In this document: positions 25,078 through 33,805 of the stretch, in pieces
Layout: each line of letters starts with the position of its first letter
How positions within the stretch are numbered: position 1 is the first letter of the stretch
Assembly (NCBI GenBank): GCA_018659145.1
Contig: JABJNB010000086.1
Span: 1 to 34,605 of the forward strand
Source: Rickettsiales bacterium
GTDB taxonomy: Bacteria > Pseudomonadota > Alphaproteobacteria > Rickettsiales > JABIRX01
Reading direction: 5' to 3'
DNA length: 34,605 nucleotides
Translations under genes and position numbers: made by a program
The notes under the pieces: generated by a model
What the model saw: only the letters and a program-made list of their open reading frames with translations
What the model was told of the DNA's origin: nothing
Database searches by the model: none

Positions 25078-26856
25078 ATGGTTAACGAGCAAACCCCGTT
25101 AGATACTAACGCCGAACAAGAAAATGCAGTAACATCAACTCCAGCAGCTGGAGAGTCTTTTTCTGATTTAATACAAGATTATTTTAAAAATATAAATTCT
25201 GAAGGCGGTATCGTCGAGGGTACAGTTGTGGGTTTTGAAAGCAACCATGCAATTGTGGATGTAGGCTTAAAGTCAGAAGGAGTAGTCGATGAAAAAGAGT
25301 TGGCTTTAGATGGTCTAAAAGAGACCTTAAAAGTTCACGATAAAATCCAAGTATATATTGAATCGCTAGAAGGCACTGATGGTAGAATTACCCTTTCTAG
25401 AGAAAGAGTCCTACAAGAAAATAGTTGGCTTAAAGTTAAAGGTAAGTTTCAAGAGTCTGAGGATGTTGAAGGTGAGATTGTTGGTAGAGTAAAAGGTGGT
25501 TTTATAGTTGATATTAATCATCTTACAGCATTTTTGCCAGGTAGTCAGGTAGATGTGCGTCCGGTTAAAGATGTTTCGCACCTGGTGGGTATTAAGCAGC
25601 CTTTTAAAGTATTGAAAATGGATGAGCTTCGGGGAAATGTTGTAGTTTCTAGAAGAGCGATCTTAGAGGCTGGTCATCAAAAAGCTGTAGATAGTGTTTT
25701 AAGTGCTATTGAGCCAGGGCAAATTATGGATGGTGTTGTCAAAAATATCACAAGTTATGGTGCATTTATTGACCTTGGTACTATTGATGGTTTGGTGCAT
25801 ATCGCTGATATATCATGGTCTAGGATTTCACATCCCTCAGAGATGTTGAACTTGGGGCAAAAAGTGCAAGTAAAAGTTATCAAGTATGACCCTATAAAAA
25901 GACAGGTATCTTTAGGTATCAAGCAATTAGAGAATGATCCTTGGAGCAAGGTATCTGAAGGTATGGACAAAGACGCTAAAATTTCAGCAACCGTGTCAAG
26001 TGTTACAGATTATGGAGTTTTTGTTGAGATAGCTAAGGGTATTGAAGGTTTGGTGCATGTTTCAGAAATTACATGGACTAAGTCAGTTAGAGATCTAATG
26101 AAAGAAATTAAACCAGGTCAAAAAGTTGATGTTGTTATATTAGAAATTGATCGTGATAAGCATCGTATTAGTTTGAGTATGAAGCGATGTGAAGCTAATC
26201 CTTGGCATGATTTTGCCAGCAGCCATAAGGTTGATGATGTAGTGACTGGTAAGATTGTTTCAAAATTTGAATTTAACATGTCGTTAGAAATATCTGATAA
26301 TGTTGAAGGTCTATTATATTATAATAACTTATCATGGTCTAGCGATGGTAAGCAAATAGCCGAAGGTTATAAAGAGGGTGATCAGATTGAGGTGAAAATC
26401 ATTGAGTTATCTCCAGATCGTGAAAAGCTAGTATTAGGAGTTAAGCAATTAACTGAAAGTCCATTCAGTAAAGTAGAAGATTTTGTTGATGAAGAAAATC
26501 GCGTCACATGTGTGGTTAGTAAAATCAGAGGTGATGGCATAGAAGTATTAATCGGTGATTCAATACCTGTGTTCATTAAGAAGCATGAATTAGCAAAAGA
26601 TAAGTTTGATCAAAGAACTGATAGATTTGCTGAAGGTGAAAAAATTGATGCTAAATTGGTTAAAATTGATAAAGAGACTAAAAATATAACTTTATCAATA
26701 AAGGCTTTGGAAATCCAAGAAGAGAAAAAGGCTATCAAGGAATATGGTTCGGCAACTAGTGGAGCTAGCCTTGGTGATATCTTGGGTGATGCATTTGGTA
26801 GCTTGGGGCAGAACTCTGAAGGAAGCCCTAAGAACGCGGATAAAGAAGGTAAGTAG
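25078..26856 (+). CDS. rpsA: 30S ribosomal protein S1
   Basis: A 592-residue protein built of six S1 (OB-fold) repeats; typical units include GTVVGFESNHAIVDVGLKSEG (about 48-68), GRVKGGFIVDINHLTAFLPGSQ, VKNITSYGAFIDLGTIDGLVHI and VTDYGVFVEIAKGIEGLVHVSE. Domains 1-2 bind the ribosome and 3-6 bind mRNA leaders. The C-terminus (550-592) is a low-complexity Gly/Ser/Asp tail. Only a weak ribosome site precedes the ATG; a good AGGAGA lies about 33 bases upstream in a hairpin-forming leader (TTCTC/GAGAA), which could serve autoregulation. It sits downstream of cmk and upstream of sppA. Confidence 0.97.
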   Translation: MVNEQTPLDTNAEQENAVTSTPAAGESFSDLIQDYFKNINSEGGIVEGTVVGFESNHAIVDVGLKSEGVVDEKELALDGLKETLKVHDKIQVYIESLEGTDGRITLSRERVLQENSWLKVKGKFQESEDVEGEIVGRVKGGFIVDINHLTAFLPGSQVDVRPVKDVSHLVGIKQPFKVLKMDELRGNVVVSRRAILEAGHQKAVDSVLSAIEPGQIMDGVVKNITSYGAFIDLGTIDGLVHIADISWSRISHPSEMLNLGQKVQVKVIKYDPIKRQVSLGIKQLENDPWSKVSEGMDKDAKISATVSSVTDYGVFVEIAKGIEGLVHVSEITWTKSVRDLMKEIKPGQKVDVVILEIDRDKHRISLSMKRCEANPWHDFASSHKVDDVVTGKIVSKFEFNMSLEISDNVEGLLYYNNLSWSSDGKQIAEGYKEGDQIEVKIIELSPDREKLVLGVKQLTESPFSKVEDFVDEENRVTCVVSKIRGDGIEVLIGDSIPVFIKKHELAKDKFDQRTDRFAEGEKIDAKLVKIDKETKNITLSIKALEIQEEKKAIKEYGSATSGASLGDILGDAFGSLGQNSEGSPKNADKEGK

Positions 26857-26895
26857 TTTTTTTGTGAGGGCTAACTAAATAATTTATTTTTTCTT

Positions 26896-27783
26896 ATGAC
26901 TCCTCCTAAATTATCTAGTTATTTTAATGCTGAGTTTTTGCGCCGTAAGTTAAATTTATGGCGCATATTTTCTTTGGCAATATTATTGGTGTGCATATCG
27001 TTAACTTATGAATTTGATGACCTAAAAAAACCGCGTTCTGACTATGTCGCTCGGATAGCTATTAGTGGTTTTATAGGGAATGATCAATATCGTCTCGATA
27101 GATTGGAAGAGCTATCTAAAGATAAGTTCTTAAAAGCTGTAATTATTGACATCGATAGTCCTGGTGGCACGGTTGTTGGTGGTGAGCTGTTATATCAAAG
27201 TTTAAAAAGATTATCCAACGCCGTCCCTACAGTTGCTTTTGTAGGATCGCAAGCAACAAGTGCAGCATATTTAGCTGCAATAGGTTGTAATTATATTATA
27301 TCCCCTCAAGGCTCAATAGTCGGATCTATAGGCGTAATATTACAATCTGTAGATTTGTCTGGATTAGCAAAGTCACTCGGTATTGAGCCGGTAATTGTTA
27401 AATCAACATCGTTAAAAGCTGTGCCGCATTTTGCCGAGAAGCTAACCTCCCAGGGTGAGGCCTCTTTGCGGGAAGTGGTAGATGATATATATAAAATGTT
27501 TAAGACGATAGTTTTGGAGCGTAGACCTTTGAAAGAAAGCAATATCGAGGAGGTTATGTCTGGAAAGGTATTTAGTGGTAATCGGGCCTATAAATTAGGT
27601 TTGGTAGATGAGGTTGGTGATTCTCTGGCGGTAAAGCAATATTTATTGAATAATAACATTGGTAAGAATATAGATATAAAAAAGGTGTCATTACAAGAGA
27701 ATGATGTCCCGTCCTTCTTGAAGATTTTTTCACCTATGTATAAGGTTCTGCAAAATAATTTTAATATATTGTCACTGTATTAA
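26896..27783 (+). CDS. sppA: Signal peptide peptidase SppA, short form
   Basis: A 295-residue membrane serine protease of the S49 family. A single membrane helix is at about 22-39 (LWRIFSLAILLVCISLTY). The ClpP-like domain has IDIDSPGGTVVGG (84-96), the nucleophile Ser122 in SQATSAAYLA and the general base Lys174 in VKSTSLKAV, matching the Ser-Lys dyad of SppA. It digests cleaved signal peptides in the membrane. The short form (about 300 residues) lacks the duplicated N-terminal half of E. coli SppA, as in Bacillus and Rickettsiales. The stop codon overlaps the following IHF-like ATG by one base, so the two are coupled. Confidence 0.92.
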   Translation: MTPPKLSSYFNAEFLRRKLNLWRIFSLAILLVCISLTYEFDDLKKPRSDYVARIAISGFIGNDQYRLDRLEELSKDKFLKAVIIDIDSPGGTVVGGELLYQSLKRLSNAVPTVAFVGSQATSAAYLAAIGCNYIISPQGSIVGSIGVILQSVDLSGLAKSLGIEPVIVKSTSLKAVPHFAEKLTSQGEASLREVVDDIYKMFKTIVLERRPLKESNIEEVMSGKVFSGNRAYKLGLVDEVGDSLAVKQYLLNNNIGKNIDIKKVSLQENDVPSFLKIFSPMYKVLQNNFNILSLY

Positions 27784-28058
27784 TGACTAAAAAAGATTTG
27801 ATGAGCAAATTACGTAATAAGTATCCTGAATTAGGAGATGCTTTGGTTGAACGCGTTGTTAACTTGTTTTTTCGTAATATCGCTGAGGCATTAAAGCGCG
27901 ATTATCGAATTGAAGTAAGAAATTTTGGCGTTTTTAAATTAAAGAAATTACAAGAGAGAAGATTGTTTGATCCTAAAATAGGCGAGTATGTTACAATTGG
28001 ATCAAAGAACATACCATTTTTTAAATGTAGTAAAAAATTACATAAGATTGCTAAGTAA
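27783..28058 (+). CDS. ihfB: IHF-beta/HU family DNA-binding protein
   Basis: A 91-residue member of the HU/IHF fold. The dimer helices (1-40) are followed by the IEVRNFGVFKL strand-turn (43-53), a DNA arm with DPKIGEYV (63-70), whose proline 64 is the intercalating residue, and the C-terminal helix FFKCSKKLHKIAK. IEVRNFG resembles IHF-beta (IEIRGFG) more than HU (LIGFG), and IHF-beta genes follow rpsA and sppA-like genes in other alphaproteobacteria, so I name it ihfB with reservation. The arm has LFDP where IHF/HU usually have RNP, so DNA bending may differ. It is translationally coupled to sppA (TAATG). IHF-alpha is not in the window. Confidence 0.75.
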   Translation: MTKKDLMSKLRNKYPELGDALVERVVNLFFRNIAEALKRDYRIEVRNFGVFKLKKLQERRLFDPKIGEYVTIGSKNIPFFKCSKKLHKIAK

Positions 28059-28133
28059 GTTTTTACTAGGTTAGCCATGGAGATGGCGTGTAGTGAGGAA
28101 GTTATCCGTCTTTATATCTAAATATCATTGATT

Positions 28134-29312
28134 ATGCCAAAGATTTTATTAATTATAACAGGTTCAGTAGCTGCTTATAAGGCTTTAGATTTAATTGCAG
28201 AATTGCAGAAACGGGGTCATGATATCGATGTTATACAAACAAAGTCAGCTCAAAATTTTGTTAATAAGAGTGAGATTGAGTATCTTATTAATAAAGAAGT
28301 TTATGATAATCTATGGAGTCAAGATGAGTCTTTGTTAATGCACCATATTAACTTAACTAGAGCAAATGATTATATCTTAGTTTATCCTCTCACCGCAGAT
28401 TTCCTAAATAAAATAGCTTCGGGTTTTGCTGATAATTTAGCGTTAGCCACGATTCTAGCTAGTGATAAGAAGGTAATTTTTATGCCTGCTATGAATAGCA
28501 AGATGTATAATAATTTTGTTACCCAGGATAATATTAAAAAATTGATAAAATATGGTCATATTTTTATTGGTCCTGATAATGGTATGCTTGCTTGCGGTGA
28601 GGAAGGTCCTGGGCGTGTGGTGGATTGGAAACCTGTTCTAGCAAAAATTAATGAGCTAGAGAAGTTTCGCAGTAAGGTTTTGGGTAAAAATATTTTAGTA
28701 ACTGCTGGCGCTACTATTGAAGCGATTGACCCTGTTCGGTATATTAGCAATTATTCATCCGGGATTCAGGGCTATCAAATAGCTAGGTCTTTTAGTGACT
28801 TAGGGGCTCGTGTAACCTTTATCCATGGTAAGATTGATGTACCTATTGATTGTGAGTTTTCTAAAGTTATAGAGGCTTTATCCGCGCGGGATATGCGTGA
28901 TGCTGTGCTTGCTAATTGTGTTAATGTGGATTTGGCTATTTTATCTGCTGCTGTTGCGGATTATGCGCCAAAATCTTATCAATCTCAGAAGATGAAAAAA
29001 CTAGATGATCAGAATGAGATTAGTTTATCTTTTGTTAAAAACCCTGATATTTTAAAGGAGTTATCTAGCTTAAGGCACAAGCCAGAAATTATCATAGGTT
29101 TTGCTGCAGAATCAAATAATTTAGTTGAAAATGCTAAGCTAAAGTTGGCGCGTAAGGGGTGTGATTATATCTTGGCTAATGATATTTCTGCAAATCAAAT
29201 ATTTGGATCCAAGGATACTAAAATTACTTTTGTTGCGCCAAATTATTGTAAAGATTGGCCAGAAATGCCAAAGTCAAACGTTGCGAGCTATATTATTAAT
29301 GAGATTCTTTAA
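28134..29312 (+). CDS. coaBC: Bifunctional phosphopantothenoylcysteine synthetase/decarboxylase
   Basis: A 392-residue coenzyme A biosynthesis enzyme. The N-terminal flavoprotein CoaC domain (1-175) begins ILLIITGSVAAYKALDL, has the active His71 in HINLTRAND, the PAMN motif (118-121) and the flexible-lid Cys154 in GMLACGEEGPGR. The CoaB domain (about 185-392) has LVTAGATIEAIDPVRYISN, ILSAAVADYAPK and the KNPDIL motif. Usual PASANT reads PLTADF here, a change in the flavin-contact loop that other Rickettsiales may share. ATG at 28134 gives the standard N-terminus; an in-frame TTG lies 6 bases upstream. It ends 7 bases before a GC-rich palindromic repeat and is convergent with the aminotransferase gene. 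Confidence 0.94.
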   Translation: MPKILLIITGSVAAYKALDLIAELQKRGHDIDVIQTKSAQNFVNKSEIEYLINKEVYDNLWSQDESLLMHHINLTRANDYILVYPLTADFLNKIASGFADNLALATILASDKKVIFMPAMNSKMYNNFVTQDNIKKLIKYGHIFIGPDNGMLACGEEGPGRVVDWKPVLAKINELEKFRSKVLGKNILVTAGATIEAIDPVRYISNYSSGIQGYQIARSFSDLGARVTFIHGKIDVPIDCEFSKVIEALSARDMRDAVLANCVNVDLAILSAAVADYAPKSYQSQKMKKLDDQNEISLSFVKNPDILKELSSLRHKPEIIIGFAAESNNLVENAKLKLARKGCDYILANDISANQIFGSKDTKITFVAPNYCKDWPEMPKSNVASYIINEIL

Positions 29313-29319
29313 TAATATA

Positions 29320-29457
29320 GTAGGGGCGGCGTCCTCCCGCCCAGAGGCATAGAGTGAGGTATGGCAAGGGGCGGGGGTCCTTTTGCCGCCAGGGTGAGGT
29401 CGCCGCCCAAGAGGCATGGAGTGATGTCCGGCAAGTGCGGGAGGACCCCTCCCCTAC
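29320..29457. repeat. GC-rich palindromic repeat, copy A (two tandem units)
   Basis: A GC-rich block inside an AT-rich region, 7 bases after the coaBC stop codon and 9 bases from the aminotransferase stop codon. Its ends are inverted: GTAGGGGCGG at the left and the complementary CCCTCCCCTAC-type end at the right. The interior contains two imperfect direct units of about 50 bases (29331-29380 and 29399-29448; each starts with CCGCCC and GAGGCAT and ends with a G-run and TCC or ACC). The same family is at 33457-33527. Because it lies between convergent genes and can fold into strong hairpins, it may serve as a two-way transcription terminator or mRNA stabiliser. Confidence 0.8.
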
Positions 29458-29466
29458 AAGGAGGGT

Positions 29467-30678
29467 CTATACCAAGCTTTTGCAGAATTTAGTGATTCGC
29501 TCTAATGCATCTTGTAAAGCTTCTGTGCTTAGGGCGTATGATATTCTAAAATGATTTTCGGCGCCAAATGCTGAGCCTGGAACTACCGCAACATTTGCAT
29601 CTTCAAGAAGACATGTTGCGAAGCTAGTTGAGTCTGCAATTGTTGTACCATTTCTGGTCTTCTTGCCAATTAGTCCTGAGATATCAGGAAAAATATAAAA
29701 GGCACCTGTTGGTGTAATAGCAGAAATATTCTCAATGTTATTAAATACGTTAACAGCAATATCACGCCTTTCTTTAAATACTTGATTGCGTTCTGCGATA
29801 TAGCTTTGATCGGTTGTGAGAGCAACGGCTGCGGCAATTTGGCTAATTGAGCAGGCGTTAGATGTACTTTGTGACTGTATAACATTCATAGCTTTTATTA
29901 GCTCTTTGCTACCACCGGCAAAGCCTATTCGCCATCCGGTCATCGCATAACATTTTGAGACGCCATTAATTGTTAATATGCGATTTTTGAGATGTGGCAT
30001 AACTTCAGCTGGAGTTTTAACTACAAAGTTATCATAAATAACATGTTCGTAAATATCGTCGCTTAATATGGCTATATTAGGGAATTTTGCTATTACTTTT
30101 AATAATGCTAATAATTGTTCGTGAGAATAACTCATGCCGGTTGGGTTGGATGGAGAATTGAGGATAACCCATTTAGTTTTGTAGCTAATTGCTCGTTCTA
30201 ACTGGGATGGTTCTAAAAGATAATTTTGCTCTTTAGGGCAGTCAATCATTATTGGCTTCCCATCGCATAAAGATACCATGTCAGGATAGGATACCCAGTA
30301 TGGAGCTGGTATAATAACTTCGTCACCAGGGTTTAGTGTTGCCATAAAGGCGTTATATATTAGTTGCTTAGCTCCATTACCTACTGTGATTTCATCTAAT
30401 TCATATGTAACATTGTTATCTCTTTGGAACTTTTCCCTGACAGCTTCTTTTAGCTCTTTTATACCACTAACTGCGGTATATTTAGTAAATCCGCTTTTGA
30501 TTGCTTTAATTGCGGCGGCTTTAACATTGTCATGAGTGTCAAAGTCTGGCTCTCCAGCGCCTAAGGATATAATATCAATACCTTGTGCTTTTAGCTCTGC
30601 AGCTTTGCTTGTAACGGCAAGTGTGGCTGAAGGTTTGATGTTGGATAATTTTTTTGCGATAAGGGGGTTGTTACTCAT
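29467..30678 (-). CDS. aspC: Aspartate aminotransferase family protein (class I/Ib)
   Basis: A 403-residue PLP-dependent aminotransferase. Features: the GAGEPDFDTH start segment (40-49), YTAVSGIKELKEAV, the SNPTGMSYS loop (177-185), DDIYEHVIYD, and the PLP lysine 242 in GVSKCYAMTGWRIG (238-252), with the substrate-binding arginine in NHFRISYALS near the C-terminus. These are the class Ib pattern of AatA (Rickettsia and Sinorhizobium type). In some alphaproteobacteria Ib enzymes also transaminate prephenate; this cannot be decided from the sequence. The gene is divergent from virB3, with 86 bases between the starts, and convergent with coaBC across the GC-rich repeat. Confidence 0.94.
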   Translation of the reverse strand: MSNNPLIAKKLSNIKPSATLAVTSKAAELKAQGIDIISLGAGEPDFDTHDNVKAAAIKAIKSGFTKYTAVSGIKELKEAVREKFQRDNNVTYELDEITVGNGAKQLIYNAFMATLNPGDEVIIPAPYWVSYPDMVSLCDGKPIMIDCPKEQNYLLEPSQLERAISYKTKWVILNSPSNPTGMSYSHEQLLALLKVIAKFPNIAILSDDIYEHVIYDNFVVKTPAEVMPHLKNRILTINGVSKCYAMTGWRIGFAGGSKELIKAMNVIQSQSTSNACSISQIAAAVALTTDQSYIAERNQVFKERRDIAVNVFNNIENISAITPTGAFYIFPDISGLIGKKTRNGTTIADSTSFATCLLEDANVAVVPGSAFGAENHFRISYALSTEALQDALERITKFCKSLV

Positions 30679-30764
30679 GATTGAAAATAAAAAAATAAAG
30701 ACTTAATATTTAAAAGAAGTTATATAGCTTTAACTTTATAAATGAATATTTGCAACTTGAAACT

Positions 30765-31049
30765 ATGTCTATTTCTCCAGATCCACTTTTTCTTGGTTTG
30801 ACTCGTCCTGCTATGATGCTAGGGGTCTCATATCCTTTTATCGTATTAAATGGACTTGGTTGTATGCTTTATTTTGTATTGTCTAGTGATGTCAAAGCAT
30901 TGCTCGCAATGCCATTCTTACATGGTATTGCTTATATGATATGCCTTAAGGAGCCTCTTGCCATAGAGCTGGTAATGGTTAAGGGAGCTAAATGTTCTAA
31001 ATGTCGTAACAAGGGTTTTTATGGCGCTAATTCATATGATCCATATTAA
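30765..31049 (+). CDS. virB3: T4SS inner-membrane protein VirB3
   Basis: A 94-residue protein of the VirB3 family. It starts SPDPLFLGLTRPAMMLGVSY, the typical VirB3 opening, and continues with a hydrophobic hairpin (about 22-60) and a C-terminal cytoplasmic part ending NKGFYGANSYDPY. VirB3 associates with the VirB4 ATPase. The ATG at 30765 is preferred to an in-frame TTG five codons earlier because it places the family motif at the start. virB4 begins 5 bases after its stop, the pairing seen in other Rickettsiales and in Agrobacterium. Two cysteines in KCSKCRNKG (about 81-89) may bind metal or form a disulfide. Confidence 0.93.
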   Translation: MSISPDPLFLGLTRPAMMLGVSYPFIVLNGLGCMLYFVLSSDVKALLAMPFLHGIAYMICLKEPLAIELVMVKGAKCSKCRNKGFYGANSYDPY

Positions 31050-31054
31050 ATTAT

Positions 31055-33448
31055 ATGTTGTTTGATATCTTAAAGCCCAAAGCTAAAAACGAGAAGTACT
31101 TTAAGTCAGAATGTTCTGTGGCAGAGTTTTTGCCTTATGAATGTCATTTGACGCATGACACTGTTCTGCTGAAGAATAAAGACATGCTTAGGGTTATTAA
31201 AGTTAGAGGTTTCTCATTTGAGACGGCTGATGACTTTGATTTAAATAATAAAAAAGACATGCGTAACTCCCTTTTTAAAGGAATGGGGCAGGGAAGCTTT
31301 ATCATGAATTTTTATACCGTCAGAAAACGCCAGGAGGCCTTCCCTGGCGGTGAGATGCCTAACTTATTTTCAGCTTATGCTAACGAAGAGTGGCGTATGC
31401 GTCATGGTGATAAAAGTACATTCATTAATGAGCACTATGTTTCTATAATTCGTAAAAAAACATCGGGAGAAGATACGTTTATAGATAGCTTTGTCAAATC
31501 TATTGAAAAGAGAACGGATAATAGTGCGGTTGAACGTGAGATGCAGGATCAGTATGGCGAGTTGGATGAGGTATCGAATCGAGTCTTAAATGCGTATTCT
31601 TCCTACGGAGCTAAAACATTAGGTACGGTTAAAACAAAAGATGGTCTTTATTCCGAGGTGTTGGAGTTTTTAGGCTGTCTTGCGAATTGTGGGTTTTCTC
31701 AGCCGATGATTGTACCAACGACACCTATCGATCATTATATTGGGAATTCGAGGCTATTTTTTGGTAAAAAGGCGGTCGAATGCAAGGGACCAATCTCTAC
31801 TCGGTATGCAGGAGTTGTTAGTGTAAAGGAATATCGCCCACATACTCATGCTGGTATGCTGGATGGCTTCTTAAGGTTGCCATTTGAGTTTATTATTTAT
31901 CAAACTTTTGAATTTATTAGTCGAAGTGATGCTATCGCTTCGATGCAGCTGCAGCAGAATAGAATGCAGCAATCAGGTGATTTGGCTGTATCGCAGATTT
32001 CTGAAATATCGGAAGCATTGGATATAGCTATGAGTGGTGAAATCGCCTTTGGTAAACATACATTATCAGTGTTGTGTATAGAGGATGATTTGAAGGCATT
32101 GGAAAATGCGTTATCTATGCTTATGGTCGAATTCTCTAATGTTGGAATTAATGCGATTAGAGAGAAGAATAACTTAGAGCCGTGTTATTGGGGTATGCTG
32201 CCTGGTAATAGTGATTATTTGGTTCGTAAAGCAACGATTAATACGCTGAACTTAGCCGCTTTTGCATCGTTTCACAATTACCCGCCGGGTGATCGAACGG
32301 GTAATTTTTGGGGTGATGCGGTTACTGTGTTCAATACTACATCTGGAACACCTTTCTTTTTTAATTTTCATGTTCGTGACGTAGGGCATACGATGATTAT
32401 CGGTCCGACTGGTGCTGGTAAAACGGTACTAATGAACTTTATGTGTTGCCAGGCTTTAAAATTTAATCCAAGAACATTCTTTTTTGACAAAGATAGAGGT
32501 GCTGAAATTTTTATTAAGTCTATAGGAGGGGTGCATTCATTCTTAGATCCTGGGCATGCTACAGGGTTTAATCCGCTACAATTGGAAGGTACTTCGGAAA
32601 ATAAAGTTTTTCTTATAGAGTGGCTTAGGGCCTTGGTGTCAGCTAATGGTGAGTCTATGGATGCAGAGGATCTAGATAGGATTAAAGAGGCGGTAGATGG
32701 TAATTATAACCTGCCTAAGCGTGAGCGGGTATTGCGGAATATTGCTCCCTTTATGGGTCTGGGCGGTCCTGGTACTTTGGCGGGTAGGCTTGCAATGTGG
32801 CATGGTGAGGGTTCGCATGCGACGTTATTTGATAATATAGAAGATAAACTAGATTTCTCTAAGGCATCTACTTTTGGTTTTGAAATGGGGCAGGTTCTTA
32901 AAGACAAATCAAGTATCGGGCCGGTGTTATTATATTTGTTCCATAAAATTAATTCAGCCCTAGATGGTCGTCCGACGATGATTGTTCTGGATGAGGCTTG
33001 GGCATTGATTGATAATGATGTATTTGCACCTAAAATTAAAGATTGGTTAAAGGTTCTTAGAAAGTTAAATGCATTTGTAATATTTGCGACGCAATCAGTT
33101 GAGGATGCGGCGAGTTCGCCAATTAGTGATACATTGGTTCAGCAGACGGCAACGCAAATATATCTGCCTAATCTTAAAGCCACTGATGTGTATAAAGATA
33201 TATTCATGCTTTCTGAACGTGAATTCCAGATTGTAAAAACTACGGATCCTGGATCACGCTTTTTCCTAGTTAAGCAAGCAATTGATTCTGTGGTAGCTAG
33301 AATTGATCTAAAGGGGATGGATAATGTAATTAATATTCTGTCTGGAAGAGCTGATACGGTGGTTATTTTGGACGAATTAATTGCCAAACATGGACCTGAT
33401 CCTAGCCAATGGCTTGAGATATTTTTTCAGCGTGTAGCTGATTTGTAA
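31055..33448 (+). CDS. virB4: T4SS ATPase VirB4
   Basis: A 797-residue hexameric ATPase that drives pilus or machine assembly and substrate transfer. The N-terminal domain (1-400) precedes the RecA-like core with Walker A GPTGAGKTV (450-458) and Walker B TMIVLDEAWAL (641-651), Asp646-Glu647. DKDRGAEIFI and LFDNIEDKLDFSKASTFGFEMG are also family landmarks. Length fits VirB4 (about 790-800). It is 5 bases downstream of virB3, and the stop is followed within 8 bases by the GC-rich palindromic repeat (33457-33527), after which the next membrane protein begins. Confidence 0.97.
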   Translation: MLFDILKPKAKNEKYFKSECSVAEFLPYECHLTHDTVLLKNKDMLRVIKVRGFSFETADDFDLNNKKDMRNSLFKGMGQGSFIMNFYTVRKRQEAFPGGEMPNLFSAYANEEWRMRHGDKSTFINEHYVSIIRKKTSGEDTFIDSFVKSIEKRTDNSAVEREMQDQYGELDEVSNRVLNAYSSYGAKTLGTVKTKDGLYSEVLEFLGCLANCGFSQPMIVPTTPIDHYIGNSRLFFGKKAVECKGPISTRYAGVVSVKEYRPHTHAGMLDGFLRLPFEFIIYQTFEFISRSDAIASMQLQQNRMQQSGDLAVSQISEISEALDIAMSGEIAFGKHTLSVLCIEDDLKALENALSMLMVEFSNVGINAIREKNNLEPCYWGMLPGNSDYLVRKATINTLNLAAFASFHNYPPGDRTGNFWGDAVTVFNTTSGTPFFFNFHVRDVGHTMIIGPTGAGKTVLMNFMCCQALKFNPRTFFFDKDRGAEIFIKSIGGVHSFLDPGHATGFNPLQLEGTSENKVFLIEWLRALVSANGESMDAEDLDRIKEAVDGNYNLPKRERVLRNIAPFMGLGGPGTLAGRLAMWHGEGSHATLFDNIEDKLDFSKASTFGFEMGQVLKDKSSIGPVLLYLFHKINSALDGRPTMIVLDEAWALIDNDVFAPKIKDWLKVLRKLNAFVIFATQSVEDAASSPISDTLVQQTATQIYLPNLKATDVYKDIFMLSEREFQIVKTTDPGSRFFLVKQAIDSVVARIDLKGMDNVINILSGRADTVVILDELIAKHGPDPSQWLEIFFQRVADL

Positions 33449-33456
33449 AAATGATC

Positions 33457-33527
33457 GTAGGGGCGGGGTCCTCCCGCCCTTGGCAGAGCTAACTCCATAC
33501 TTCTGGACGGGAGGACCCCGCTCCTAC
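33457..33527. repeat. GC-rich palindromic repeat, copy B
   Basis: A 71-bp block, 8 bases after the virB4 stop. The first 20 bases (GTAGGGGCGGGGTCCTCCCG) pair with the last 20 with one mismatch, so it can fold into a long hairpin. The interior aligns in reverse orientation with the units of copy A at 29320-29457 (shared GTCCTCCCGCC and an AGA-G-AT-GAGT core on the other strand). It is presumably one unit where copy A has two. Confidence 0.85.
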
Positions 33528-33746
33528 AATTCTTTGTTGAAAAAAATTAAATTCATTTTTTCTTGTGCGCCGAACCCTTTTTGCACAAGGGTTTCTTGCG
33601 CATAATTCTGATTTTGCTCTAAGCAGTAGTGCGTAAAGGTAGCCCCTACATTGCTTTATAGTAGGATGTAGCTCTGTGAAAAAACACGAATTTTCTTTAA
33701 CAGATAAGTTGTATCCAATAAAAATGTCTTTAGTATGGGATGATCC

Positions 33747-33768
33747 CCCTCTCTAAATGGTGAGAGGG
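33747..33768. other. Hairpin ahead of the VirB6-position gene
   Basis: CCCTCTC (33747-33753) and GAGAGGG (33762-33768) form a perfect 7-bp stem with an 8-base loop. There is no T-run after it. It lies 37 bases before the putative TTG start of the next gene and could act in its leader, or end virB4 transcription weakly. Confidence 0.35.
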
Positions 33769-33805
33769 CTGTAGAACGTATGTTAGAGCAATAGAGTAAA
33801 GTAAG

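Larger units (their letters stand above)
33449..33805. other. 357-bp non-coding region after virB4
   Basis: No supported gene. It holds GC-rich repeat copy B (33457-33527), an imperfect palindrome at about 33567-33602 (GCGC..AACCCTT with AAGGGTT..GCGC), and a hairpin at 33747-33768. Such a long spacer between virB4 and a downstream T4SS membrane gene suggests that the latter may have its own promoter, although I found no clear one. Confidence 0.5.

Noticed and set aside
29161-29554. Two short plus-strand open frames around the GC-rich repeat
   Set aside because: They are made of coaBC shadow and repeat sequence; the GC-rich repeat explains the absence of stops.
33620-33680. Weak CTACAT/ATGTAG inverted repeat
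   Set aside because: Only 6 bp with a long loop, which is expected by chance in this composition.
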